Below are positions 1 through 5,035 of a DNA stretch of 5,035 nt, piece by piece. The position numbers were made by a program, and so were the translations under genes. Under the pieces are notes generated by a model. It worked only from the letters and a program-made list of their open reading frames with translations, had not been told where the DNA came from and searched no databases. Source of the stretch: Frankiales bacterium (GTDB taxonomy: Bacteria > Actinomycetota > Actinomycetes > Mycobacteriales > SCTD01); the NCBI GenBank assembly GCA_025965735.1, contig JAOPWK010000289.1, forward strand, positions 1 to 5,035, given 5' to 3'. How positions within the stretch are numbered: position 1 is the stretch's first letter; every line of letters begins with the position of its first letter.

Positions 1-1562
1 ACCACGACTGCGTGCGTCGCGGTGCGGCTGCCACTGTCGGCGACCACCGGCACGCTCGACCGCGTGGCCGGGTCGATGAGCGCCCACCAGGTCGGGCTGC
101 GGAACAGCACGGTCGGCGGCACCTTCTCCGCCGTCACGCGCTTCATGGCCTCGCCCATGTCGAGCCGGCCGTAGGCGAAGCGCTCGTCGAAGCCGACCTT
201 CGCCGGGTCGGGCAGCCCCACGCCGATCGTGTCCAGCGGGCGGACGTCCTGGGCGGTGAGCGTCACGATCTGCTTGACCTCGGCGGGCGTGAGGTCGAGC
301 CCCTTGTCCTTGCCGGCCGAGATGACCGCGCCGAAGGCGCCCGAGGCCTGTCCCGTGGCGAACGAGCCGGTGTCGCCGACGGCGCTGACGTGCAGGTGCG
401 ACCCGTACTGCGTGAGGTTGCTGTTGCGGAAGTAGGTCCCGACCGGCGCCTGCGCGCCGAGGCCGACCTCCGTCAGCGGGAGCCCGAACTCGTTGGCCTC
501 CGCGGCGCCGAGGCCGTAGGTGTCGGCGACCGTCCCGTTGACGCGGATGACCTCGTCGTAGTGCGTCGGGAAGTTGTGGTTGGCGGTGTTCAGGTCGCTC
601 GAGACGACGGCGAAGGTGACGCCCTTGTCGTAGGCGTACCGCGTCGCGGCCTTGGCGGTCGGGCTGTTGCTCAGCGCCCCGAGCGCCACCTCGATGACCT
701 TCGCGCCGGCGTCCGCCGCGTAGGCCGCGCCCATGGCGTAGTTGTCGCCGGAGACCACGAAGGTGTCCCACACGCGGACCGGGATGAAGGTGCACCGGGG
801 GCAGGTGCCGATCTCGCCGGCCTGGTCGTGGCCGCGGCGCACGGCGTCGTTGGCGCGGCCGGTGCCGTGGTTGCTGGCTGCGGAGTACGAGGAGGCGTCG
901 AAGGCGTCGTTGTCGTCGTCGAAGAAGTCCCACCCGGCGATGTCGTCGACGTAGCCGTTGCCGTCGTCGTCGACGCCGTCGGCGAAGTGGTGGATCGCGT
1001 CCTGGGCGTCGACCTTCGCCGGGTCGCCGTTCGGGCCCGCACCTGTGGGCACGCCGGTGAGGTCGTCGACGCCGATGACGCCGTCGCGGTCGCGGTCCGT
1101 CTGCGAGCTCGGCAGCTCGCGCTGGTTGAGCGCCACCTGCTGGCGCAGCTCGGCGTTGTTCCAGACGATGCCGGTGTCGAGGATGGCGACGGGCACGTCG
1201 GGCCGGCCGGCGGAGGTCTTCCACGCCGCGTCCATGGAGATGCCGGAGCGCATCGGCTGGCCCGCCCGCGGTCCGTCCCTGTGCACCGCGGTGGTCCTCG
1301 TGCTGTTCGGCGCGAAGCCCCACAGCTGCGACTGGGCATCCCAGATGCTCCCGCAGTTCGCCACGGTCCCGCCGTTGTCGGGGCCGTCCTCGTCGTCGGG
1401 CTCGCTGCAGTCGAAGGCCGGGTCGTTCGGCGTGGACTCACGCACGCCCGAGGTCGGCGAGCCCGGGAACTGCCGGTCCACGGGTGCGGCCAGGGCGGGC
1501 GCCAGCGGGGCGACGGCGGTGCAGGCGGCAAGGGCCAGGACGATCAGGCGGCGGGAGCGCAT
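1..1562 (-). CDS. Secreted S8 family subtilisin-like serine protease, 3' end outside window
   Basis: This is the first 520 residues of an exported subtilase, a serine endopeptidase acting outside the cytoplasm; the frame stays open to the left edge. The ATG at 1562 is chosen because an export signal follows at once: MRSRR, a hydrophobic stretch, and a likely signal peptidase site at ALA-AP (residues 25/26). The triad is Asp129 in AILDTGI, His232 in NHGTG, and Ser400 in TGSFATG. Between Asp and His lies an acidic insert with DRDRDG (156-161) and DDDGNGYVDD (198-207), which look like calcium-binding loops; the second is frequent in subtilases. The oxyanion region reads SSDLN (321-325). Cysteines occur as C52/C70 and as CPRC (254-257). 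The catalytic domain closes with FAYGRLD, and from about residue 480 (KVPP) a further domain begins. The codon after HGT differs from the usual HGTHVAG. The gene lies 54 bp after the HAD gene on the same strand, so it may be co-transcribed. Substrate is unknown. Confidence 0.93.
   Translation of the reverse strand, partial: MRSRRLIVLALAACTAVAPLAPALAAPVDRQFPGSPTSGVRESTPNDPAFDCSEPDDEDGPDNGGTVANCGSIWDAQSQLWGFAPNSTRTTAVHRDGPRAGQPMRSGISMDAAWKTSAGRPDVPVAILDTGIVWNNAELRQQVALNQRELPSSQTDRDRDGVIGVDDLTGVPTGAGPNGDPAKVDAQDAIHHFADGVDDDGNGYVDDIAGWDFFDDDNDAFDASSYSAASNHGTGRANDAVRRGHDQAGEIGTCPRCTFIPVRVWDTFVVSGDNYAMGAAYAADAGAKVIEVALGALSNSPTAKAATRYAYDKGVTFAVVSSDLNTANHNFPTHYDEVIRVNGTVADTYGLGAAEANEFGLPLTEVGLGAQAPVGTYFRNSNLTQYGSHLHVSAVGDTGSFATGQASGAFGAVISAGKDKGLDLTPAEVKQIVTLTAQDVRPLDTIGVGLPDPAKVGFDERFAYGRLDMGEAMKRVTAEKVPPTVLFRSPTWWALIDPATRSSVPVVADSGSRTATHAVV
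1476..1562 (-). other. Signal peptide of the subtilase, with a possible lipobox
   Basis: Residues 1-29 of the protease. The positive n-region MRSRR is followed by a hydrophobic, alanine-rich segment to residue 25, with an A-x-A site (ALA) before APVDRQ. This fits Sec export and signal peptidase I cleavage. The same stretch contains LAAC at residues 11-14, which matches the lipoprotein lipobox pattern. Cys14 would be unusually close to the N-terminus for a lipoprotein, so ordinary secretion is preferred. Confidence 0.7.
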
Positions 1563-1616
1563 GGGGGGAGTTTCGCCGCCGTTGCCCCCGGTCCTGTCCC
1601 GAACGGGGCGAAGTCG
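1563..1616 (-). other. 54-bp spacer between HAD gene and protease; G/C-run hairpin candidate before the start
   Basis: Read on the minus strand, this spacer follows the HAD stop codon and ends with six C residues directly before the protease ATG. A GGGGG run (1589-1585) could pair with those C residues (1568-1563), enclosing a loop of about 16 nt. No AGGAGG-like ribosome binding site is visible at the usual distance; GGCGGCG is the nearest purine-rich element and would lie in the loop. No TANNNT promoter box stands out, and there is no convincing terminator, since the only small inverted repeat (CCCG/CGGG) has too short a loop. The protease is therefore either read through from the HAD gene or has a promoter I cannot recognise. 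Confidence 0.35.
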
Positions 1617-2420
1617 CTAGAACCAGCGCTCGAGGACCTGCGCCACACCGTCCTCGTCGTTGGTGCCGGTGACCTCGTCCACGGAGGCCAGCACCTGGGG
1701 GTGCGCGTTGGCCATGCCGACGGCGTGGCCGGCCCAGACCAGCATCGGCAGGTCGTTGGGCATGTCGCCGAAGGCCACGACCTCGCTCGCGTCCACGCCC
1801 CACTCCTGCGCCAGGGACGCCAGCCCGCTGGCCTTGCTGACGCCCGGCGCGCTGATCTCCAGCAGCCCGTCGGCACTGGAGTGGGTGAGCTCGGCGGCTG
1901 GGCCCAGGCAGGCGCGGGCAGCGGCCAGCAGCTCGTCCGACCCCATGTCCTCCTGCCGGGCGAGCAGCTTCACCGCGCCCCCGGACACCATCACATCGAC
2001 GTCCTCCACCGCGACCTCGCCGTTGTCCCAGCGCGGCACGTACACCGGCTCGCGCGCGAAGCCGCCGGGCACGCCGTCGACCGGCGCCTTCTCCACGGCG
2101 AACGCGATCCCCGGCAGGTCCTGCCGCAGCGCCTCGACCACTTCTGCAGCCACCGCTGCCGACAGCACGGATGAGCGCACCACCTGCTCGGTGTGCAGGT
2201 CGTAGACCAGCGCGCCGTTGGCGCAGACGGCGAGTCCGCGGTGGCCGGTCGCCTCGGCCACCGGCGCCATCCACCGCGGCGGCCGCCCGGTCACCATGAC
2301 GAAGAGCGCGCCGCCCTCCTCCACCCGCGCCAGCGCCGCGCGCGTGCGGTCGGAGACGGACAGGTCGCTGCGGACCAGCGTCCCGTCCAGGTCGCTGGCG
2401 ACCAGGCGGGGAGCCGTCAC
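1617..2420 (-). CDS. Cof-type HAD-superfamily hydrolase (class IIB cap), probable sugar-phosphate or small-metabolite phosphatase
   Basis: A cytoplasmic Mg-dependent phosphatase of 267 residues, a normal length for the Cof family. All four HAD motifs are visible: motif I DLDGT with nucleophile Asp10 and Asp12, motif II VTGRP with Thr44, the motif III lysine Lys196 in GVSKASGL, and motif IV GDMPNDLPML with Asp219 and Asp223. The region from about 85 to 185 between motifs II and III is the substrate-selecting C2 cap, and NGA (68-70) is typical of this subgroup. The substrate cannot be read from sequence. I prefer the GTG at 2420 because VTAPRLVASDLDGT begins right at the first strand, as family members usually do. 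An in-frame GTG at 2480 has a good GGAGG nine bases upstream, but it would add 20 Ala/Gly-rich residues with poor codon bias. The 2420 start overlaps the preceding micro-ORF stop as GTGA, suggesting coupled translation. Confidence 0.92.
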   Translation of the reverse strand: MTAPRLVASDLDGTLVRSDLSVSDRTRAALARVEEGGALFVMVTGRPPRWMAPVAEATGHRGLAVCANGALVYDLHTEQVVRSSVLSAAVAAEVVEALRQDLPGIAFAVEKAPVDGVPGGFAREPVYVPRWDNGEVAVEDVDVMVSGGAVKLLARQEDMGSDELLAAARACLGPAAELTHSSADGLLEISAPGVSKASGLASLAQEWGVDASEVVAFGDMPNDLPMLVWAGHAVGMANAHPQVLASVDEVTGTNDEDGVAQVLERWF

Positions 2421-2500
2421 TGCCACACCGGTGCTCGCTCCAGCAGCAGCCGGCGCACCCGCTCCTGCGTCGCGGCGCACCGTCCGCAGCCTCCGCTCAC
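2417..2500 (-). CDS. Candidate 27-residue CxxC micro-protein between serS and the HAD gene
   Basis: A short frame starts with GTG at 2500, overlapping the serS TGA by four bases, and stops with TGA at 2417-2419, overlapping the preferred HAD GTG start by four bases. The peptide opens MSGGCGRCAA, giving a CxxC pair at residues 5-8 that could bind half a metal site or form a disulfide. It continues as a basic amphipathic helix (QERVRRLLLERAP) and ends VWQ. AAGGAG at 2517-2512, inside the end of serS, lies 11 bases before the start. Of its 26 codons after the start, 22 end in G or C; in the competing HAD-extension frame only about 11 of 20 do. I do not recognise a family. It could instead be a chance open frame created by a longer HAD leader. 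Confidence 0.45.
   Translation of the reverse strand: MSGGCGRCAATQERVRRLLLERAPVWQ
2490..2494 (-). promoter_or_regulatory. GGAGG element upstream of the alternative HAD start
   Basis: GGAGG on the minus strand sits just after the serS stop and nine bases before the GTG at 2480. It is the best ribosome-binding match in this junction and is the main argument for a longer HAD protein. It would also lie inside the micro-ORF, encoding its Gly-Gly. Codon bias downstream argues against the longer HAD start, so its role is unresolved. Confidence 0.35.
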
Positions 2501-3753
2501 TGGGGCAGCAGCTCCTTGCGGTTCGCCAGCCACGGGCGCAGCGCCTCCGGCACGTGCACGCTGCCGTCCTCGCGCTGGTGCACCTCGAGCAGCACCGCGA
2601 TGGTGCGCCCGACGGCGCAGAGCGTGCCGTTCAGCGTGGCGACGGGCGACAGGCCGCTCTCCCCCCGGGTGCGGATGCCGAGGCGGCGCGCCTGGAAGTC
2701 GGTGCAGTTGCTCGTGCTCGTCAGCTCGAGCCAGCGCTGCTGCGACGGCAGCCACGCCTCGCAGTCGTACTTGCGCGCGGCCGAGGAGCCGAGATCGCCT
2801 GCGGCGACGTCGATCACGCGGAACGGCAGCTCGAGCGCCGACAGGAACGCCTTCTCCTGCTCGAGCAGCCGCAGGTGCTCGGCCTCGGCATCGGCAGGAT
2901 CCACGTACGAGAACATCTCGACCTTGTCGAACTGGTGCACGCGGATGATGCCGCGGGTGTCCTTGCCGTGGCTGCCGGCCTCGCGACGGAAGCAGGACGA
3001 GAAGCCGGCGTACCGCATCGGCAGGTCGTCCAGCACCTCGCCGGAGTGGAACGCCGCGAGCGGCACCTCCGACGTGCCCACGAGGTAGAGGTCGTCGTTG
3101 GCCAGCTTGTAGACCTCGTCGGCATGAGCGCCAAGGAAGCCGGTGCCCTCCATGGCCTCTGGCCGCACCAGCGCCGGCGCGATGACGGGGTTGAAGCCGG
3201 CCTCCACGGCCTGGCCGATCGCCAGGTTCACCAGCGCGAGCTCGAGCAGCGCGCCCCAGCCCGTGAGGAAGGCGAACCGGCTGCCGCTGACCTTGGCTCC
3301 GCGCTCCACGTCGATGGCTCCGAGGCCGACGCCGATGTCGAGGTGGTCGCGCGGCGCGAACAGCATCGGCATCACCTCGCCGACCTGCTCGCGCACCACA
3401 TAGTCCTGCTCGCCGCCTGGCGGCACGCCGTCGAGCACGACGTTCGGCACGGCGAGGTGCGCGACGCGCAGAGCGGCGTCCGCCTCGGACTGCGCAGCCT
3501 CCGCGGCCTTGACCTCTGCCGACAGCGCCTTGGCCTTCTCGAGCACGGACGGGCGCTCCTCGGCCGAGGCCGACTTCACCGACTGCGAGACCGCCTTCTG
3601 CTCCGCCCGCAGGTTGTCCGCGCGGGTGACCGCGGCGCGGCGCGCGTCGTCCGCCGCGAGCAGCGCGTCCACCAGCCCCGGGTCGTCGCCGCGCGCCACC
3701 TGCGAGGCGCGCACGCGGTCCGGGTCGTCGCGCAGGAGCTTGAGGTCGATCAC
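2497..3753 (-). CDS. serS: Serine--tRNA ligase (seryl-tRNA synthetase)
   Basis: This cytoplasmic class II aminoacyl-tRNA synthetase activates serine with ATP and loads it onto tRNA-Ser (and tRNA-Sec where present). The 418-residue length is normal. The N-terminus MIDLKLLRDDPDRVRAS is canonical and fixes the GTG start at 3753, although the open frame continues upstream. Residues about 25-105 form the Ala/Glu/Lys-rich antiparallel coiled-coil arm that grips the tRNA-Ser long variable arm. The catalytic part shows the TSE serine loop (227-229), motif 2 FRREAGSHGKDTRG (255-268) followed by IIRVHQFDKVEM, the TSTSNCTDFQARR segment (345-357), and motif 3 LNGTLCAVGRT (374-384) with its ATP-binding Arg383. 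All expected key elements are present. With AIM24 on the opposite strand immediately upstream, serS needs its own promoter, which must lie in or beyond the 36-bp gap. No T-box-like leader fits in that gap. Confidence 0.98.
   Translation of the reverse strand: MIDLKLLRDDPDRVRASQVARGDDPGLVDALLAADDARRAAVTRADNLRAEQKAVSQSVKSASAEERPSVLEKAKALSAEVKAAEAAQSEADAALRVAHLAVPNVVLDGVPPGGEQDYVVREQVGEVMPMLFAPRDHLDIGVGLGAIDVERGAKVSGSRFAFLTGWGALLELALVNLAIGQAVEAGFNPVIAPALVRPEAMEGTGFLGAHADEVYKLANDDLYLVGTSEVPLAAFHSGEVLDDLPMRYAGFSSCFRREAGSHGKDTRGIIRVHQFDKVEMFSYVDPADAEAEHLRLLEQEKAFLSALELPFRVIDVAAGDLGSSAARKYDCEAWLPSQQRWLELTSTSNCTDFQARRLGIRTRGESGLSPVATLNGTLCAVGRTIAVLLEVHQREDGSVHVPEALRPWLANRKELLPQ
2512..2517 (-). promoter_or_regulatory. 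Shine-Dalgarno-like AAGGAG for the micro-ORF
   Basis: On the minus strand AAGGAG lies within the codons for the last residues of serS (the KEL of RKELLPQ) and is followed by 11 bases and the GTG at 2500. The spacing is slightly long. Lys-Glu is also a common pair near SerS C-termini, so the motif may be incidental. Confidence 0.35.
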
Positions 3754-3760
3754 CTCGCCG

Positions 3761-3766
3761 AGGCTA
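3761..3766 (-). promoter_or_regulatory. serS: Candidate -10 box (TAGCCT) for leaderless serS transcription
   Basis: Minus-strand TAGCCT fits the TANNNT pattern of housekeeping actinobacterial -10 boxes. Seven bases separate it from the serS GTG, placing the transcript start at or next to the first base of the start codon. That agrees with the absence of a Shine-Dalgarno sequence before serS. A loose -35 match, ATGACC (3791-3786), lies 19 bases upstream and overlaps the AIM24 start codon. No mapped start site is available. Confidence 0.4.
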
Positions 3767-3777
3767 CCGGCGGGCAC

Positions 3778-3783
3778 TAGCGT
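3778..3783 (+). promoter_or_regulatory. Candidate -10 box (TAGCGT) for leaderless AIM24 transcription
   Basis: Plus-strand TAGCGT fits TANNNT and is followed by six bases and then the AIM24 ATG at 3790, the geometry expected when the transcript begins at the A of the start codon. No good ribosome binding site precedes that ATG. I see no convincing -35 hexamer at a 17-base spacing (tcgccg). Confidence 0.4.
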
Positions 3784-3789
3784 CGGGTC

Positions 3790-4494
3790 ATGCGCAGCGA
3801 CCTGTTCGGCAACAACCTGGAGACCACCAGCGGCGAGACCCTCGCGCTGCAGAACCCCCGCATGCTCAAGGCCCGCCTGGACGGCAGCGAGCTGCTCGCC
3901 CGCCAGGGCGCGATGGTGGCCTACCAGGGCTCGGTGGAGTTCGCGTACGAGGGAGCGGGCGGGGTGGGCCGCTTCCTCAAGAAGGCGCTGACCGGCGAGG
4001 GCGTGCCGCTGATGCGCTGTCGCGGCACCGGCGACGTCTTCCTCGCGCAGGACGCGAACGAGCTGCACATCCTGGACCTGGACGGCGACGGCGTGACCGT
4101 CAACGGCGCGAACGTGCTCGCCTTCGAGCCGACGCTCACCTGGGACATCCGTCGCGTCGAGGGTGCGTCCGCGCTGTCCGGCGGCGCGTTCAACATGGTC
4201 TTCAGCGGTACCGGCCGGCTGGTCGTGAGCGCGTTCGGCACGCCCGTCGTGCTCAACACCGGCGAGGCGCCGACGTACGCCGACCTGCAGTCCGCGATCG
4301 CCTGGTCGGCGAGCCTGCAGACCCGCCTGGTGCGCACCGCCGGCGCCTCCGCCCTCATCGGGCGCGGCAGCGGCGAGGCCTTCCAGCTGGCGTTCTCCGG
4401 CCAGGGGTTCCTGGTCGTCCAGGCCAGCGAGGGGCCGGTCGTGCCGACGCACAGCCACGGCAGCAGCGGTGGCGGCGGCGGGATGTTCGGCTAG
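3790..4494 (+). CDS. AIM24 family protein (Pfam AIM24, formerly DUF124)
   Basis: A 234-residue protein of the AIM24 family, named after a yeast mitochondrial protein. Bacterial members have no firmly established biochemical role; their beta-rich fold is grouped with the TRAP-like superfamily. Family features seen are LLARQGAMVAYQGSVEF (35-51), LTGEGVPLMRCRGTGDVFLA (67-86), NVLAFEPTLTWDIRRVEG (108-125) and PTYADLQSAIAWSASL (161-176). Two segments are internal copies: GASAL...PVV at 125-154 and 185-218, with 14 of 24 aligned residues identical between 131-154 and 195-218. The protein ends in a His/Gly-rich tail (THSHGSSGGGGGMFG). There is no signal peptide or membrane segment, so it is presumably cytoplasmic. 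The ATG at 3790 is the first start after the serS gap and begins the usual N-terminus. It is the only plus-strand gene here, diverging from serS and converging with pheA. Confidence 0.92.
   Translation: MRSDLFGNNLETTSGETLALQNPRMLKARLDGSELLARQGAMVAYQGSVEFAYEGAGGVGRFLKKALTGEGVPLMRCRGTGDVFLAQDANELHILDLDGDGVTVNGANVLAFEPTLTWDIRRVEGASALSGGAFNMVFSGTGRLVVSAFGTPVVLNTGEAPTYADLQSAIAWSASLQTRLVRTAGASALIGRGSGEAFQLAFSGQGFLVVQASEGPVVPTHSHGSSGGGGGMFG
4491..4494. other. Shared CTAG: overlapping convergent stop codons
   Basis: The palindrome CTAG supplies the TAG stop of AIM24 on the plus strand (4492-4494) and the TAG stop of pheA on the minus strand (4493-4491). The two genes therefore overlap tail to tail by four bases, leaving no intergenic room for a conventional terminator. 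Any termination hairpin would have to lie inside the opposing gene. Confidence 0.95.
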
Positions 4495-5035
4495 CTGCCC
4501 CGCAGCCGGTCCAGCCAGGCGGCGGCCGCGCGGTAGTCGCCGTCGCTCGTGCCCGCCCGCACGTCCGGCGCCGCTCCGTCGGCGCGCGGGTAGCTGCCGA
4601 GCACGCGCACGTCCGCGCAGGTGCGGTGCAGCGCGGCGAGCGCTTCACCGACACGCGCGTCCTGCAGGTGCCCCTCGCAGTCGATGGAGAAGAAGTAGCT
4701 GCCCAGCCCGCTGCCGCTCGGACGCGACTCGATGCGGGTGAGGTTGATGCCGCGCACCGCGAACTCCGTCAGCACCGACAGCAGCGCACCCGGCTGGTTC
4801 TCCGCGATGAAGGCGAACAGCGTCGTGCGGTCCGCGCCCGTCGGCGCCGGCGGCGGCCCCGGCCGCGACACGAGCACGAAGCGGGTCACGGCGCCCGCGT
4901 TGTCCTGCACGTCGGAGGCCAGCACCTGCAGGCGGTAGTGCTCCGCGGCGATGGGCGCCGCGACAGCCGCGTCGTACCGGCCCTCCGACACCGAGCGGGC
5001 GGCGTCGGCCGTCGACGGCGTCAGCACCACCTCCG
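4491..5035 (-). CDS. pheA: Prephenate dehydratase with C-terminal ACT domain, 5' end outside window
   Basis: The last 180 residues of a prephenate dehydratase, which converts prephenate to phenylpyruvate in phenylalanine biosynthesis in the cytoplasm. Residues are numbered from the first codon in view. The end of the catalytic domain shows TPSTADAAR (5-13), YDAAVAAPIAAEHYRLQVLA (20-39) and the signature TRF (50-52), whose Thr is catalytic in characterised enzymes. A GPPPAPTGADRT linker, much like that of mycobacterial PheA, leads to the ACT domain (about 71-150) with ENQPGALL (78-85) and RIESRP (100-105). These two motifs form the Phe-binding site in known PheA proteins, so feedback inhibition by phenylalanine is likely. 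About 30 residues of Ala/Asp/Arg-rich tail follow. No chorismate mutase domain is seen in this part; the missing N-terminus prevents ruling out a fusion. The gene converges on AIM24, sharing its stop. Confidence 0.96.
   Translation of the reverse strand, partial: EVVLTPSTADAARSVSEGRYDAAVAAPIAAEHYRLQVLASDVQDNAGAVTRFVLVSRPGPPPAPTGADRTTLFAFIAENQPGALLSVLTEFAVRGINLTRIESRPSGSGLGSYFFSIDCEGHLQDARVGEALAALHRTCADVRVLGSYPRADGAAPDVRAGTSDGDYRAAAAWLDRLRGS

Noticed and set aside
897..980. Runs of GTC/GTT-type triplets resembling a microsatellite
   Set aside because: They are codons for the Asp-rich calcium-loop region of the protease and vary in phase with the protein, so they are not an independent repeat.
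671..1531. 286-codon minus-strand frame overlapping the protease
   Set aside because: Out-of-frame reading of the same strand; Ser/Thr/Pro/Arg repeat-like product, while the protease frame has the catalytic triad and signal peptide.
1590..1616. Possible terminator after the HAD gene (CCCG/CGGG inverted repeat)
   Set aside because: The stem is only 3-4 bp with a minimal loop and no following T-run, too weak to call.
12..2174. 720-codon open frame on the plus strand across the protease and HAD gene
   Set aside because: It is antisense to two genes with intact catalytic motifs. Its product is a low-complexity Arg/Val/Gly/Ala/His string, typical of a GC-bias shadow frame.
1438..2274. 278-codon minus-strand frame across the HAD gene and spacer
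   Set aside because: Off-frame Gly/Arg-rich product that runs across the real stop of the HAD gene; no domain visible.
2218..3780. 520-codon open frame on the plus strand opposite serS
   Set aside because: Antisense to a complete, canonical seryl-tRNA synthetase; Arg/His/Leu-rich product with no recognisable domain.
3754..4458. N-terminal extension of the serS frame upstream into AIM24
   Set aside because: The canonical SerS N-terminus (MIDLKLL) starts at 3753. The upstream part is the antisense of AIM24 and has no SerS homology.

Overview
This window is dense, high-GC coding DNA from what looks like an actinobacterium (phylum Actinomycetota). Codons end overwhelmingly in G or C, GTG starts are common, and the prephenate dehydratase linker (GPPPAPTGADRT, near 4832-4865) closely resembles actinobacterial PheA proteins. 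The N-terminal layout of the secreted subtilase recalls proteases I associate with Thermoleophilia/Solirubrobacterales. That is a memory-based impression, so the class is left open.

Layout from right to left, in the direction most genes are read. The 3' part of pheA (prephenate dehydratase with its ACT domain, minus strand) enters at the right edge and ends at 4491. A lone plus-strand gene for an AIM24-family protein (3790-4494) converges on it, and the two stop codons share one CTAG. Then, divergent from AIM24 across only 36 bp, comes a minus-strand cluster: serS (3753-2497), a possible 27-codon micro-gene (2500-2417), a Cof-type HAD hydrolase (2420-1617), and after 54 bp a secreted S8 subtilisin-like protease (1562 to beyond the left edge). 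There is no stretch over 60 bp without a gene.

Functional picture. pheA makes phenylpyruvate for phenylalanine synthesis and serS charges tRNA-Ser; the HAD enzyme probably dephosphorylates a small metabolite. These are housekeeping genes, and pheA, serS and a HAD gene are, as I recall, close together in other actinobacteria. The protease is an exported enzyme that happens to lie downstream. AIM24 has no assigned pathway.

The most interesting points are three. First, the micro-ORF is joined to serS and to the HAD gene by 4-base GTGA overlaps, with codon usage favouring its frame. Second, the 36-bp divergent gap has a TANNNT box placed for leaderless transcription of each flanking gene. Third, the subtilase has unusual sequence around its oxyanion-hole and catalytic-serine positions. 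I found no CRISPR array, mobile element, tRNA, rRNA or clear terminator.
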